This document shows positions 26,756 through 36,473 of a stretch of 64,000 bases of DNA, one piece after another. The translations under genes and the position numbers were made by a program. The DNA is from Bradyrhizobiaceae bacterium (GTDB lineage Bacteria; Pseudomonadota; Alphaproteobacteria; Rhizobiales; Xanthobacteraceae), in the NCBI GenBank assembly GCA_947481685.1, contig CANKHA010000009.1, forward strand, positions 25,686-89,685, read 5' to 3'. The notes below the pieces were generated by a model. That model saw only the letters and a program-made list of their open reading frames with translations, searched no databases and was not told where the DNA came from. How positions within the stretch are numbered: position 1 is the stretch's first letter; every line of letters starts with the position of its first letter.

Positions 26756-27336
26756 TAGAACAAATACATCGTACCGATAATGCCGCCGACCAGAATAACC
26801 GCTCCGACGGTCACCCAGAGGCCGAGCCGCTTTTCCAGCATCTCGCGGGCCTGCGGACCATAACGATTCAGCAGGAACGCCAGCAGGAAGAAGCGCATGC
26901 CGCGCGCGACACAGGACAGCGCTATGAAAGGTATCAGCGGATAAGCCGCGAAGCCGGAGGCGATTGTGACAATCTTGTAGGGGATCGGCGTCATGCCCTT
27001 GAGCAGGATGATCCAGGCTCCCCATTCGGCATAGGCATGGCGGAAGGCGTCGATTTTGTCGCCATAGCCGTAGAGCTGCATCAGCCACAGCCCGACGGAG
27101 TCATAAAGGTAGGCACCAATGAAATAGCCGAGCACGCCGCCCGCCACCGATGTCACGGTGCAGAGCGTGGCGTAATAATAGGCGCGATCCGGCCGGGCCA
27201 GCGACATCGGGATCAGCATCACGTCCGGCGGGATGGGAAAGAACGAGCTTTCCACGAAGGACACCACGCCCATGATCCATGAGGCGTAGGGCTTGCCGGC
27301 GGCGGCGATGCACCAGTCATAAAGGCGTCGAAGCAT
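26755..27336 (-). CDS. YqaA/DedA family inner-membrane protein
   Basis: 193-residue membrane protein of the SNARE-associated/VTT superfamily. It has the family features SFVESSFFPIPPDVMLIPM near the N-terminus, GYFIGAYLYDSVG and the re-entrant-loop motif LLKGMTPIPYKIVTIASGF. DedA relatives help flip polyprenyl or phosphatidyl lipids; YqaA-type members are less studied. The start MLRRLYDW matches the family. It stands alone between repeat copy 2 and the HisE-like gene. Confidence 0.92.
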   Translation of the reverse strand: MLRRLYDWCIAAAGKPYASWIMGVVSFVESSFFPIPPDVMLIPMSLARPDRAYYYATLCTVTSVAGGVLGYFIGAYLYDSVGLWLMQLYGYGDKIDAFRHAYAEWGAWIILLKGMTPIPYKIVTIASGFAAYPLIPFIALSCVARGMRFFLLAFLLNRYGPQAREMLEKRLGLWVTVGAVILVGGIIGTMYLF

Positions 27337-27391
27337 GGGGCTGCTTAGCGGCGGGCGGCGGGGATGTCTATGTTCAGACGCGGATAGCGGC

Positions 27392-27808
27392 TCAACGCCG
27401 CTTGCGGGACCGGCCTGCTTCCAGCGGAACCACCTTGCGGCGCGGGGCGCTGGAGACAGGCAGCTTTGCGACTTTCGGCAGCTTCGGGACCTTGTGGAGC
27501 TTGGGCAGCTTTTCCGCGATGCCCATCATCTTCTCGCGCCGCGCCATTTCGTCCCAGACGTCCTGCGGTTGAACGCCCGCGGACACCCAGAGCACGACGA
27601 GGTTGTAGATCAGATCCGCGCTTTCGCGGGCCACCGCATCGCTATGGCCGTGCATGGCGTCGATCACGACCTCGACGGCTTCCTCCGCCAGCTTCTTGGC
27701 CATCTTGGCCCGGCTGGACCCGAGCAAGCGCGCTGTACGGGAAGTCGAGGGGTCCGAACCGCGGGCCGCGAGAACGGCTTCATGCAGGCGGGTGATCGAA
27801 TCGCTCAT
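27392..27808 (-). CDS. phosphoribosyl-ATP diphosphatase (HisE)-like protein
   Basis: 138 residues with a MazG/HisE all-alpha NTP-pyrophosphatase core: AKMAKKLAEEAVEVVIDAM and ARESADLIYNLVVLW carry the metal-binding Glu and Asp pattern. It sits apart from his genes and has an unusual Lys/Pro/Arg tail from about residue 100 (PKLHKVPKLPKVAKLP). It may be a second HisE-type enzyme or a related nucleotide house-cleaning enzyme; a true HisE is expected to be shorter, without the tail. Confidence in the fold is high, in the exact substrate moderate. Confidence 0.82.
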   Translation of the reverse strand: MSDSITRLHEAVLAARGSDPSTSRTARLLGSSRAKMAKKLAEEAVEVVIDAMHGHSDAVARESADLIYNLVVLWVSAGVQPQDVWDEMARREKMMGIAEKLPKLHKVPKLPKVAKLPVSSAPRRKVVPLEAGRSRKRR

Positions 27809-28039
27809 GGCGCACCATACAGCGAAGTCTGCGAAAAACCGTTAACAGACGTTCATTCGGAGGGCCAAAAGGAGGCCATTAACGTCACGCGCGGCGACTT
27901 CTATCCGCGAGCAAACAGATCGTCACGATGAAGCCCCTCGATGTTAGCCATGACACCTGCAATTTCCGATTCCAGGCTTGCTCTTTAGGTTGCCATGATC
28001 TTTTGTGACATTGGGCCAAGCGGGGGACGGGAAGGAAGA

Positions 28040-29149
28040 ATGATGGACTTCCGCCATCTCACGCGCGCGCGCGCCGCATGCGCCGCCATGGCAATAGGCG
28101 CCACCATGGCACTGCTGCTCGCGGTTGCGGGCCGGGCGCATTCTCAAACTCAGCTTGCCCAAACCCAGGTTGCCCAAACTCAGGTTGCCAAAACCCAGAT
28201 CAAAGTCGCCGTAGACGGGCCTTTCGTCGGGCCGGACGCCCCGCTTCTGGTCGCCGAAGACCGCGGGTTTTATCGCGCCGAGGCACTCGACGTATCCGTT
28301 GAAACTTTGACAGCGCCGCCCGATGCGATCGGGCGTGTCGCAGCAGGCAGCGCCGACATGGCGGTTGCCGATATCAACGCCATGGCCCGCTTCATCGAGC
28401 ATAATCCCGGCGCGCCGCTCAAGGCGGTGTTCATGGTCCATAACAAGCCGGCTTATGCCGTCGTCGCCCGCAAGAGCCGCGGCATCGCACAGCCGAAGGA
28501 CCTCGAAAGTAAACGGATCGGCGCACCTCCCGGCGAAATGGCAAGCGCGATGTGGCCCGCCTTCGCCAGGCTCAACGAGATCGATGTCTCCAAGGTCAAG
28601 CTCGAAACCGTTGCCGCCGCGGTGCGCGAACCGATGCTGGCGGCCGGACAGATCGACGCTGTCACCGGTCTCTCCTTCTCCGCCTATCTCGACCTCAAGG
28701 AGCGCGGGGTTCCGCTCAACGATCTGGTGGTGCTGCAAATGGCCGACTACGGCCTGCCGCTCTATGGCGACGCCGTCATCGTCAACACCGCATTTGCGGC
28801 AACGCATCCCGATGCGGTGAAGGGATTCCTGCGCGCTTATCTCAAGAGCCTTCGGGAAACCATCAAGGGCCCCACCCGCGCGATTGAGTCCGTGACGAAA
28901 CGGAATGACGCCGCGAAGAAGGATATCGAGCTGGAACGCCTGCGCATGGCGATCCAGGACAATATCGTCACGGACGAAGTGCAGGCCTCTGGACTTGGCG
29001 GAATCGATGCCGCCCGGTTCGCGCGCGGCATCGATCTGCTGACGCAGACCTTCAAGCCGAAAGCCAAGATCGAGCCCGGCGATCTGTTCGACGCGTCGTT
29101 CCTGCCATCCGCCGCCGAGCGCCGGCTCGGGACCGGACGGCCAGGCTAG
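28040..29149 (+). CDS. ABC transporter substrate-binding protein (NMT1/SsuA-like)
   Basis: About 369 residues. Start ATG 28040 has gaagga just upstream. The N-terminal signal peptide (ACAAMAIGATMALLLAVAGRAHS) is followed by a short linker of repeated AQTQV units, then a periplasmic type II binding domain: PLLVAEDRGFYRAEALDV, SADMAVADINAMARF, KAVFMVHNKPAYAVVA and DYGLPLYGDAV. Homologues bind aliphatic sulfonates, nitrate or thiamine precursors. No permease or ATPase is adjacent, so it is an orphan receptor. Ligand unknown. Confidence 0.9.
   Translation: MMDFRHLTRARAACAAMAIGATMALLLAVAGRAHSQTQLAQTQVAQTQVAKTQIKVAVDGPFVGPDAPLLVAEDRGFYRAEALDVSVETLTAPPDAIGRVAAGSADMAVADINAMARFIEHNPGAPLKAVFMVHNKPAYAVVARKSRGIAQPKDLESKRIGAPPGEMASAMWPAFARLNEIDVSKVKLETVAAAVREPMLAAGQIDAVTGLSFSAYLDLKERGVPLNDLVVLQMADYGLPLYGDAVIVNTAFAATHPDAVKGFLRAYLKSLRETIKGPTRAIESVTKRNDAAKKDIELERLRMAIQDNIVTDEVQASGLGGIDAARFARGIDLLTQTFKPKAKIEPGDLFDASFLPSAAERRLGTGRPG
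28151..28195 (+). repeat. three tandem 15-base units in the signal linker
   Basis: cagcttgcccaaacc, caggttgcccaaact and caggttgccaaaacc follow in frame and encode QLAQT, QVAQT and QVAKT. The array sits directly after the signal peptide of the binding protein. Copy number could vary without disturbing the frame. Confidence 0.85.
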
Positions 29150-29164
29150 AGTTTCTCGTTTATC

Positions 29165-29209
29165 GCGCAATCTTAACGGCGAACCGGTACCCACTTCGCC
29201 GGATTGCGC
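29165..29209. repeat. dispersed palindromic repeat, copy 3
   Basis: gcgcaatc (29165-29172) pairs with gattgcgc (29202-29209), around ttaacggcgaaccggtaccc. Same core family, with one changed base (ggtaccc). Confidence 0.75.
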
Positions 29210-29350
29210 TTATGCCGAACTTTGGTCGCTTTCCTGGCCGACAAAGAGTTGCAGGCTTTGGGGTTTCTCCTGCCGCCGCCTTCGCTATAATCGCCACTGG
29301 AAGCGGCACCGTTTCCAGGGCCCGAGCGCAACAGGACCGGACCGCGACCC

Positions 29351-30688
29351 TTGGCTTTATCGGCAAAAATCTTGATCGGAGCCACGTTGTTTGGCGTATC
29401 CGCTATCGCCGCGGCGATGCCGGCCCGCGCCGACGCCACGCTGCTGATCGAGGCGCAAAGCGGCAGGGTGTTGCATGCGGAGAATGCGACCTATCCCTGG
29501 TATCCCGCCTCCCTGACAAAATTGATGACGCTGTATGTGACCCTGCAGGCGCGGCGTGAGAAACGCATCACCGGCGACACGCTGATCACCGTGTCAGCAC
29601 GCGCGTCATCGCAAGCGCCCGCCAAGATGGGCTTCAATGCCGGCACCCAGCTGACGCTCGATAATGCTTTGAAGATGCTGATGGTGAAATCGGCCAACGA
29701 CATGGCGGTGACGATTGCCGAAGGCGTGTCCGGCTCGATCGAGCAATTTGCCGACGACATGAACAGCGCGGCCTCTCGCCTCGGCATGGTGCAATCGAGC
29801 TATGTGAATCCGAACGGCCTGCCGGCGGACAACCAGATCAGCTCGGCGCGCGACCTCGGCATCCTGGCACGCTCCCTGATCCGCGACTTTCCGGAATATT
29901 CCTATTACTGGCATTTGCCCGGCATCAAATTCGGCAAGCGCATCACCCGCAACTACAACAAGCTGCTCACCAAATATCCCGGCTCCGACGGCATGAAGAC
30001 CGGTTACATCTGCGCATCAGGCTTCAATCTCGTTGCGACCGCGACGCGCAACGGCCGGCAACTGATCGCGATCGTTCTTGGCGCGCCGTCTTCTGCGCAG
30101 CGCGCGGAAAAGGCAGCACAGCTGCTGGAGCGCGGTTTCACCGGAGATGGCTTGTCATGGTTGCGGCCTTCTCTCGGCACCGTCGATTCACTGGTTCCGA
30201 TTGCCGCCGCGCCTCCCAATCTCCGCGACCAGATGTGCGGCCCGCATCGTAAAAAGCCGGCGAGCGAAACCGATGACGATAACGATGATGCCGTGGCAAC
30301 AAATGACAAAGGCGATGGCGGCTCCGCGATGAGCCTGCGTCAGGCCACCCCAAAATTCTCGCTTGCTGCGTTGCCTGACTTTCAGATCGGCGAACCGGTC
30401 GATGTTTTCGTCGGCGCGCCGAAGGGCTCCGCTCCCGGCGCCAAGCCGGCGGCAGCAACGCCGGTTCAGGCCGCCACCGCAGGCAAGCCGGCCAATGCAA
30501 AACCCGGAGCCGCGCCCGGTGTCTGGCCGAACATGACTGCCACGCCGCAGGCCGCGCAATCGTCAGCGACAAACACGCTGGCGCAAACGTCACGCGCTGT
30601 TCCGCTGCCACGCCCGCGTCCGGCCGCCAAGCCGAAGCAAGCGGTCAAACCGCAGGCCGCAAAACCACCAGCGCAACCGCCGGCCTAA
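29351..30688 (+). CDS. D-alanyl-D-alanine carboxypeptidase, peptidase S11 family
   Basis: 445 residues, periplasmic. Catalytic motifs of penicillin-binding DD-carboxypeptidases: SLTK (Ser54, Lys57), SAN (114-116) and KTG (217-219). Signal peptide MALSAKILIGATLFGVSAIA then AMPARA. The catalytic domain ends by about residue 290; the remaining 150 are Asp-rich then Ala/Pro/Lys-rich and likely disordered, without a clear membrane anchor. The start is TTG at 29351. The family trims the terminal D-Ala of peptidoglycan stems. The tail is longer than usual for the family. Confidence 0.95.
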   Translation: MALSAKILIGATLFGVSAIAAAMPARADATLLIEAQSGRVLHAENATYPWYPASLTKLMTLYVTLQARREKRITGDTLITVSARASSQAPAKMGFNAGTQLTLDNALKMLMVKSANDMAVTIAEGVSGSIEQFADDMNSAASRLGMVQSSYVNPNGLPADNQISSARDLGILARSLIRDFPEYSYYWHLPGIKFGKRITRNYNKLLTKYPGSDGMKTGYICASGFNLVATATRNGRQLIAIVLGAPSSAQRAEKAAQLLERGFTGDGLSWLRPSLGTVDSLVPIAAAPPNLRDQMCGPHRKKPASETDDDNDDAVATNDKGDGGSAMSLRQATPKFSLAALPDFQIGEPVDVFVGAPKGSAPGAKPAAATPVQAATAGKPANAKPGAAPGVWPNMTATPQAAQSSATNTLAQTSRAVPLPRPRPAAKPKQAVKPQAAKPPAQPPA

Positions 30689-30794
30689 ACGCCGCAGGCG
30701 GCGAGCCCTTGCCACGCCGCTGCGCTTTGCCCATCTTGCCCAAAAGAACCGCCGTTTAATGCGCCTTTGATTCGGCGCGCGCAGAGGAAGCGCG

Positions 30795-33038
30795 ATGGAG
30801 CGCATCTGGCTCAAGGATTACCCGGCGGGCGTTCCAGCCGATATCGATCCCTCGCAATGGCCGTCGCTCGTTGCATTGATCGATGAAAATTTCGCGCGCT
30901 TTGGCGATGCGAAAGCTTTCATCGGCATGGGCAAGGCGATCACGTATGCCGAGCTTGATGAGCTGTCTCATGCCTTTGCTGCCTGGCTACAGGGCAACGG
31001 CCTGAAGCAAGGCACCCGCATCGCATTGATGATACCGAACGTGCTGCAATATCCGGTCGCGATCACCGGCGCTTTGCGTGCGGGCCTCACGGTAGTGAAC
31101 GTCAATCCGCTCTACACCCCGCGCGAACTGGAATTCCAGCTGAAGGACTCCGGCGCCGAAGCCATCGTGGTGCTGGAGAATTTCGCCGTCACCGTGGAGC
31201 ATGCACTCGCGCATTCCGCCGTCGAACATGTGGTGATCGCGCGTATGGGAGACTTGCTCGGCGGCCTGAAGGGCGCGCTGGTCAATTTTGTCGTTCGCCA
31301 TGTGAAGAAGATGGTGCCGGCTTACAACATTCCCGGCGCGATCCTGTTCAACGACGCGATTGCCGCGGGCCGTGACCTGAGCTTCGTCAAGCCGGAGATC
31401 GCGCCGGAAGACGTCGCCTTCATTCAATATACCGGCGGCACCACCGGCGTTGCCAAGGGCGCCATGCTCACACACCGCAATCTCATCGCCAATACCTTGC
31501 AGATGGAAGCGTGGCAGCAGCCGATGGTGGCGCGCGAGCCGCGTGTCGATCATCTGCTCATCCTCGCGGCCTTGCCGCTCTATCACATCTTCGCCCTGAC
31601 GTTCTGTTACCTCAGCGCGATGCGCATGGGCTCGACGACATTGCTGATCCCGAACCCGCGCGATCTTCCGGGCCTGATCAAGGATCTGCGCAGCCACAAG
31701 GTGAATTCGTTCCCCGGGGTCAACACGCTTTACAACGCCCTGCTCCACCATCCCGATTTCGGCAAGATCGACTGGAGCATGCTGAAATGCTCGATCGGCG
31801 GCGGCATGCCGGTCCAGCAATCGGTGGCGGAGCGCTGGCTGAAGGCCACCGGCTGCCCGCTGCTCGAGGGCTACGGGCTTTCCGAAACCTCGCCGGTGCT
31901 GACCTGCACCCGCGCCGACAGCACGGTATGGACCGGCACCATCGGGCTGCCGTTGCCTTCCACCGAGATCGCCATTCGCGACGATGACGACCGCGATCTT
32001 CCGCTGGGACAGCCGGGCGAGATTTGCGCGCGCGGCCCGCAGGTGATGCCCGGTTATTGGAAACGGGATGACGAGACGGCGAAAGTGATGAGCGCGGACA
32101 GCTTCTTCCGCACCGGCGATATCGGCGTGATGGACATCAGGGGCCAGGTGAAGATCGTCGACCGGAAGAAGGACATGATCCTCGTTTCCGGCTTCAAGGT
32201 ATTTCCCAACGAAGTCGAGGCGGTCGCCGCGAACCATCCCGGCGTGCTGGAAAGCGCGGCAATCGGTTTGCCCGATGAACGCACCGGCGAATCCGTGAAG
32301 CTGTTCGTGGTGAAAAAGGACCCCAATCTGACGGCGGAAGCGCTGCGAAAATTCCTCGCGACCGAACTCACAGGTTACAAGATGCCGAAGAGCATCGAGT
32401 TCCGCAGCGATCTGCCGAAGACAAATGTCGGCAAGATCCTGCGTCGTGCATTGCGCGATGAATTATTGCATCCGAACACAGATACGCCGGCCGCTCCGGT
32501 TGCCATGCCGAAGGATGTGATCGACTTCTGGTTCGGCGTCGATCCCGAGAAATGGTACACGAAAGACGATGCTTTCGATGCCGCCATTCGCGAGCGTTTC
32601 CTGCCGACCTATGAAGCCGCAGCGAATGCCCGCCTGTCCGAATGGGAGGCCGAACCTGAAAGTGCGCTCGCGCTGGTGATCGTGCTCGACCAGTTCTCGC
32701 GCAATATGTTCCGCAATTCACCCCGCACTTTCGCGGCCGACGCACTGGCGCTGGCGATTGCCAAAAACGCCGTGGCGCGCGGTTTCGACAAGACGCTGGA
32801 ACTGCAGAAGCGCAACTTCTTCTATCTGCCGTTCATGCATTCGGAGCATCTCGAAGACCAGGAGCGTTGCGTGGCGTTGAGCCGCGAGGCCGGCGACCCG
32901 AACACCCTGAAATATGCCGAAATCCATGCGGATATCATCCGCCGTTTCGGGCGTTTTCCGCACCGCAATGCGATCCTTGGCCGCGCCACGACGCCCGAAG
33001 AACGGGCCTTCCTCGATGCCGGCGGCTTCGCCGGCTGA
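30795..33038 (+). CDS. long-chain fatty-acyl-CoA ligase fused to DUF924 domain
   Basis: 747 residues. Residues 1-555 form an AMP-binding acyl-CoA synthetase of the FadD class: YTGGTTGVAKG, EGYGLSETSP, FFRTGDIG, and the C-terminal GKILRRALRDE. Residues 571-747 are a DUF924 domain: VIDFWFGVDPEKWY, VIVLDQFSRNMFRN, FFYLPFMHSEHLEDQ and RFGRFPHRNAILGR. The join is a short linker (HPNTDTPAAPVA) and the DUF924 part begins with Met571 (ATG at 32505), where a separate gene might once have started. DUF924 proteins are usually stand-alone and cytosolic, of unknown function; the ligase activates fatty acids for beta-oxidation or lipid synthesis. Confidence 0.93.
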   Translation: MERIWLKDYPAGVPADIDPSQWPSLVALIDENFARFGDAKAFIGMGKAITYAELDELSHAFAAWLQGNGLKQGTRIALMIPNVLQYPVAITGALRAGLTVVNVNPLYTPRELEFQLKDSGAEAIVVLENFAVTVEHALAHSAVEHVVIARMGDLLGGLKGALVNFVVRHVKKMVPAYNIPGAILFNDAIAAGRDLSFVKPEIAPEDVAFIQYTGGTTGVAKGAMLTHRNLIANTLQMEAWQQPMVAREPRVDHLLILAALPLYHIFALTFCYLSAMRMGSTTLLIPNPRDLPGLIKDLRSHKVNSFPGVNTLYNALLHHPDFGKIDWSMLKCSIGGGMPVQQSVAERWLKATGCPLLEGYGLSETSPVLTCTRADSTVWTGTIGLPLPSTEIAIRDDDDRDLPLGQPGEICARGPQVMPGYWKRDDETAKVMSADSFFRTGDIGVMDIRGQVKIVDRKKDMILVSGFKVFPNEVEAVAANHPGVLESAAIGLPDERTGESVKLFVVKKDPNLTAEALRKFLATELTGYKMPKSIEFRSDLPKTNVGKILRRALRDELLHPNTDTPAAPVAMPKDVIDFWFGVDPEKWYTKDDAFDAAIRERFLPTYEAAANARLSEWEAEPESALALVIVLDQFSRNMFRNSPRTFAADALALAIAKNAVARGFDKTLELQKRNFFYLPFMHSEHLEDQERCVALSREAGDPNTLKYAEIHADIIRRFGRFPHRNAILGRATTPEERAFLDAGGFAG

Positions 33039-33040
33039 AA

Positions 33041-33085
33041 GCGCATGATCCGGCGAAGTGGGAACCGGTTCGCCGGATCATGCGC
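33041..33085. repeat. dispersed palindromic repeat, copy 4 (perfect 17-bp arms)
   Basis: gcgcatgatccggcgaa (33041-33057) and its exact complement (33069-33085) flank gtgggaaccgg. This is the most regular copy in the window. It begins 2 bases after the ligase stop codon and could stabilise the mRNA end. Confidence 0.9.
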
Positions 33086-33149
33086 CAAAAATACATTTGG
33101 CGTGCGGAACCGCAGATAAGTCTACGCAATCTGCGCAAGCTTGATTGCT

Positions 33150-33180
33150 TTCCCGCAAAACCGGTGTCCACTTTTGCTGA
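33150..33180. repeat. short variant palindrome (gcaaaaccggtgtccacttttgc)
   Basis: gcaaaa (33155-33160) and ttttgc (33172-33177) flank ccggtgtccac. It is a relaxed relative of the gtgggaaccggtt element, lying between copy 4 and the tctC gene. Confidence 0.55.
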
Positions 33181-33314
33181 CCGCACGCCTAAAAGCCTAG
33201 CCCGACGCGGTTGACCGCTGCCGGTAAACGGCGCGAAAGTGACGGCCCTATAACGTGGCGGCCGGCTCGCATTACGCGGCCACAAGGCACGCCGCGACAA
33301 TCGGAGGAGCCGAG

Positions 33315-34283
33315 ATGTCCCGCTTTCGTAAGCTTGTTTCCGGAACCATTGCTGCCGGACTGTTTGCCGTCATGGCGACGTCAGCATCAGCGCAGTTGTC
33401 GGAATTGAAAATCATTGCGCCCGCAGCGCCGGGTGGCGGATGGGACCAGACCGCCCGCTCGTTGCAGCAGGCGATGGTGGCCGCAGGCGTGGCCAAAGGC
33501 GTCCAGGTGGTCAACGTTCTGGGCGCCGGTGGAACCGTCGGCCTTGCCCAGCTCATCAACTCCAAGGGCGACGGCAACCAGTTGATGGTCAACGGCTTCG
33601 TGATGGTCGGCGCCATCCTGCTCAACAAGGCGCCGGTCACGCTCGACCAGACGACGCCGATCGCACGCCTGACCGAAGAGATGGAAGTCGTCGTGGTACC
33701 GGCGGATTCCCCAATCAAGAATGCGAAGGATCTGGCCGCCGCGATCAAAACCGATGTCAGCAAGGTCACGTTTGCGGGCGGCTCGGCTGGCGGCGTCGAT
33801 CACATCCTTGCAGCCCAGATCGTGAAAGCCTCAGGCGGCGATCCTGCCAAGGTCAACTACATCCCGTTCTCCGGCGGCGGTGAATCTCTGGCGGCCATCC
33901 TCGGTGGCAAGGTCACTGCGGGCATTTCCGGCTATGGCGAATACGAAGGCCAGATCAAGTCCGGCAAGCTGCGCGCCCTTGGCGTCAGCACGGAAAAGCG
34001 CCGCTCCGATGTCGATGTGCCTACGCTTAAAGAACAGGGCCTCGACGTGGTCGTCACCAACTGGCGTTCGGTCGTCGCGGCTCCTGGGCTGTCGGACGCC
34101 GACAAGAAAAAGCTGTCCGATGCGGTGGAGAAGACCGTGAAGTCCGATGCCTGGAAAGAAATTCTGAAGCAGAAGGGCTGGGACGACGCCTATATGCCGG
34201 CCGACGACTTCGCCAAGTTCCTCAAGACCGAACAGGCGCGCGTCACGGACGTCATGAAAGCCATCGGGCTGGTGAAGTCCTAA
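33315..34283 (+). CDS. tctC: tripartite tricarboxylate transporter receptor
   Basis: 322-residue periplasmic receptor. Start ATG 33315 with ggaggag upstream and signal peptide MSRFRKLVSGTIAAGLFAVM; the longer frame to 33255 is rejected. Mature domain shows IIAPAAPGGGWDQTARSLQQAM, VLGAGGTVGLAQLIN and GGSAGGVDHILAAQI. It is the first gene of a tctC-tctB-tctA operon (70- and 9-base gaps). This class binds tripartite tricarboxylates or other carboxylates; the ligand is unknown. Confidence 0.93.
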   Translation: MSRFRKLVSGTIAAGLFAVMATSASAQLSELKIIAPAAPGGGWDQTARSLQQAMVAAGVAKGVQVVNVLGAGGTVGLAQLINSKGDGNQLMVNGFVMVGAILLNKAPVTLDQTTPIARLTEEMEVVVVPADSPIKNAKDLAAAIKTDVSKVTFAGGSAGGVDHILAAQIVKASGGDPAKVNYIPFSGGGESLAAILGGKVTAGISGYGEYEGQIKSGKLRALGVSTEKRRSDVDVPTLKEQGLDVVVTNWRSVVAAPGLSDADKKKLSDAVEKTVKSDAWKEILKQKGWDDAYMPADDFAKFLKTEQARVTDVMKAIGLVKS

Positions 34284-34353
34284 GCACGTCATTCGGAAGC
34301 GGCGTGGCGCATGTTGCCACGCCGCCCCGAAGGGGAACTGGGGGGTATCGGCC

Positions 34354-34827
34354 TTGGAAGAAACGGGTCAGCGCCGGATCGATCCGGTTGGAATTGCCAT
34401 CGCCGGAGTGCTGGCGGCCCTGGCTCTCATCATTATCCTCGACACCAACGCTCTTACGCTGACGTCGGTCTACGGCGTCGGTCCGAAGGCAATGCCTTAC
34501 GTCGTCGCCGTGGGTCTGGGCGTGCTTGCGATCGGCAATCTTGTCAACGCGCTCACGGGCGGCATGCCCGCAGGCGAAGAACTCAACTATCAGGCGATCG
34601 TACGCATCCTCGGCGGCCTTGCCGCCCTGATCGCCGTGATCGGTTTTGGCGGCGGCTTCATCATCGGCACGGCTTTGCTGTTCGCGATGACATCGGCGGC
34701 CTTCGGACGAAAGGCCTTCCATATCGATCTGCTGATCGGCCTTGGGCTCGCAACTGTCGTTTTTCTCGTCTTTTCCAAACTTCTTTCCCTGACGCTGCCC
34801 TCCGGGCCACTCGAACACCTTTTCTGA
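34354..34827 (+). CDS. tctB: tripartite tricarboxylate transporter small membrane subunit
   Basis: 157 residues, four predicted spans ([56 protein letters not shown] and [18 protein letters not shown]). TTG start at 34354 after gggggg. The family motif [14 protein letters not shown] is present. It lies between tctC and tctA and supports their grouping as one transporter. Confidence 0.93.
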   Translation: MEETGQRRIDPVGIAIAGVLAALALIIILDTNALTLTSVYGVGPKAMPYVVAVGLGVLAIGNLVNALTGGMPAGEELNYQAIVRILGGLAALIAVIGFGGGFIIGTALLFAMTSAAFGRKAFHIDLLIGLGLATVVFLVFSKLLSLTLPSGPLEHLF

Positions 34828-34836
34828 AAGTTCAGC

Positions 34837-36336
34837 ATGGAAGCTTTTGGATCTCTTATTCACGGCCTGTCGATCGCCGCACAGCCAATGAATCTGATGT
34901 ACGCCTTCATCGGCGTGATGCTCGGAACTGCGGTGGGCGTGTTGCCCGGCATCGGGCCCGCGCTGACCGTGGCGCTGCTCCTGCCTGTAACCTTCAAGCT
35001 CGATCCCGCCGGATCGCTGATCATGTTCGCGGGCATCTACTACGGCGGCATGTATGGTGGCTCGACCACGGCCATCCTGATCAACACGCCCGGAGAGAGT
35101 GCGTCCCTTGCCACTGCGCTTGAGGGCCACAAGATGGCCAAGGCCGGCCGCGGCGGTCCCGCGCTCGCAACCTCCGCGATCGGATCTTTTGTCGCAGGCA
35201 CGCTCGCAACTCTGGGCATTGTCTTTCTCGCCCCCTGGCTGGTGAAAATCGCCATCCAGTTTGGCCCGGAAGATTATTTTGCGCTGATGTGCGTGGCCTT
35301 TGTCACGGTGTCGGCAACCTTCGGCGATTCACCGGTGCGCGGTCTCACCAGCCTGTTTATCGGCCTGATGTTGGGATTGGTTGGCATCGATACGCTGACC
35401 GGCCAGGCGCGGCTGACGTTCGGCATTCCGGAATTACTCGATGGCATCGAGGTCACAACCCTCGCTGTCGGCCTGTTTGCGATTGGCGAAGCGCTCTACA
35501 TCGCGTCACGCCCCGCGCATTTGGCCGACACGATCGAGCCGGTGCGCGGCTCGCTCTGGATGACAAAAGAAGACTGGAAACGGTCGTGGAAGCCGTGGCT
35601 GCGCGGTACCGCGTTTGGTTTCCCGATCGGCGCCCTGCCCGCTGGCGGCGCGGAAATCCCGACCTTCCTGTCCTATTCCACCGAGAAACGCCTTTGCAAG
35701 TATCCTAAGGAATTCGGACATGGCGCAATCGAAGGGGTCGCAGGCCCGGAAGCCGCGAACAATGCGTCTGCCGCCGGAACGCTGGTGCCGCTGCTCACGC
35801 TCGGCCTCCCTACCTCTGCTACAGCAGCGATGATGCTGGCGGGCTTTCAGCAATACGGCCTCAACCCCGGCCCGCTGCTGTTTGCAGAGCGGCCCGATCT
35901 GGTCTGGGGCCTGATCGCCAGCCTGTTCATCGCAAATTTCATGCTAATCGTGCTGAACCTGCCGCTGGTCGGCCTGTGGGTGAAGCTGCTGTCGATCCCG
36001 CAGCCCTGGCTTTACGGCGGCATTCTGGTGTTCGCAACCATGGGCACCATCGCCGCGAACCCTTCCGTCGTCGAACTGATCCAGTTGGTCGTGTTTGGCC
36101 TGATGGGTTTCCTGATGCGACGTTATGACTTTCCGGTTGCGCCAGTGGTTATCGGACTCATTCTCGGTCCGATCGCAGAAGCGCAATTGCGCCGCGCGCT
36201 ATCGATCAGCCTGGGCGACCCGATGGTACTGCTGCAAAGCCCGCTGTCGGCAACGCTTCTGGTGATCGCCCTGCTGGCGCTGGCGGCGCCCTTTGTCCTG
36301 CGCGGCCTGGACAAGATGAAATCCACCGAAGACTAG
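34837..36336 (+). CDS. tctA: tripartite tricarboxylate transporter large membrane subunit
   Basis: 499 residues, about 11-12 spans, the size of TctA. Family blocks [40 protein letters not shown] with PGE, and the repeat-half [12 protein letters not shown] region with [15 protein letters not shown], are present. It is the pore subunit driving uptake with the ion gradient. It starts 9 bases after tctB, so the three genes form one operon. Confidence 0.96.
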   Translation: MEAFGSLIHGLSIAAQPMNLMYAFIGVMLGTAVGVLPGIGPALTVALLLPVTFKLDPAGSLIMFAGIYYGGMYGGSTTAILINTPGESASLATALEGHKMAKAGRGGPALATSAIGSFVAGTLATLGIVFLAPWLVKIAIQFGPEDYFALMCVAFVTVSATFGDSPVRGLTSLFIGLMLGLVGIDTLTGQARLTFGIPELLDGIEVTTLAVGLFAIGEALYIASRPAHLADTIEPVRGSLWMTKEDWKRSWKPWLRGTAFGFPIGALPAGGAEIPTFLSYSTEKRLCKYPKEFGHGAIEGVAGPEAANNASAAGTLVPLLTLGLPTSATAAMMLAGFQQYGLNPGPLLFAERPDLVWGLIASLFIANFMLIVLNLPLVGLWVKLLSIPQPWLYGGILVFATMGTIAANPSVVELIQLVVFGLMGFLMRRYDFPVAPVVIGLILGPIAEAQLRRALSISLGDPMVLLQSPLSATLLVIALLALAAPFVLRGLDKMKSTED

Positions 36337-36339
36337 CGC

Positions 36340-36393
36340 GCAGTCAGCAAAGACTGCTCGCTTGCGCGTTTCATGCGCCCGGGGCGGGCGCAT
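36340..36393. other. two adjoining hairpins after tctA
   Basis: gcagtc (36340-36345) and gactgc (36352-36357), then atgcgccc (36373-36380) and gggcgcat (36386-36393), follow the tctA stop. No T-run follows, so they are candidate mRNA-end structures, not clear terminators. Confidence 0.4.
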
Positions 36394-36473
36394 AGCGTTA
36401 ACAACGCGTAACCGGAAACGCTCAAATCCGGCCCATGCCGAACCTAATATTTAGATTCCCTTGCTAAAGTGAG

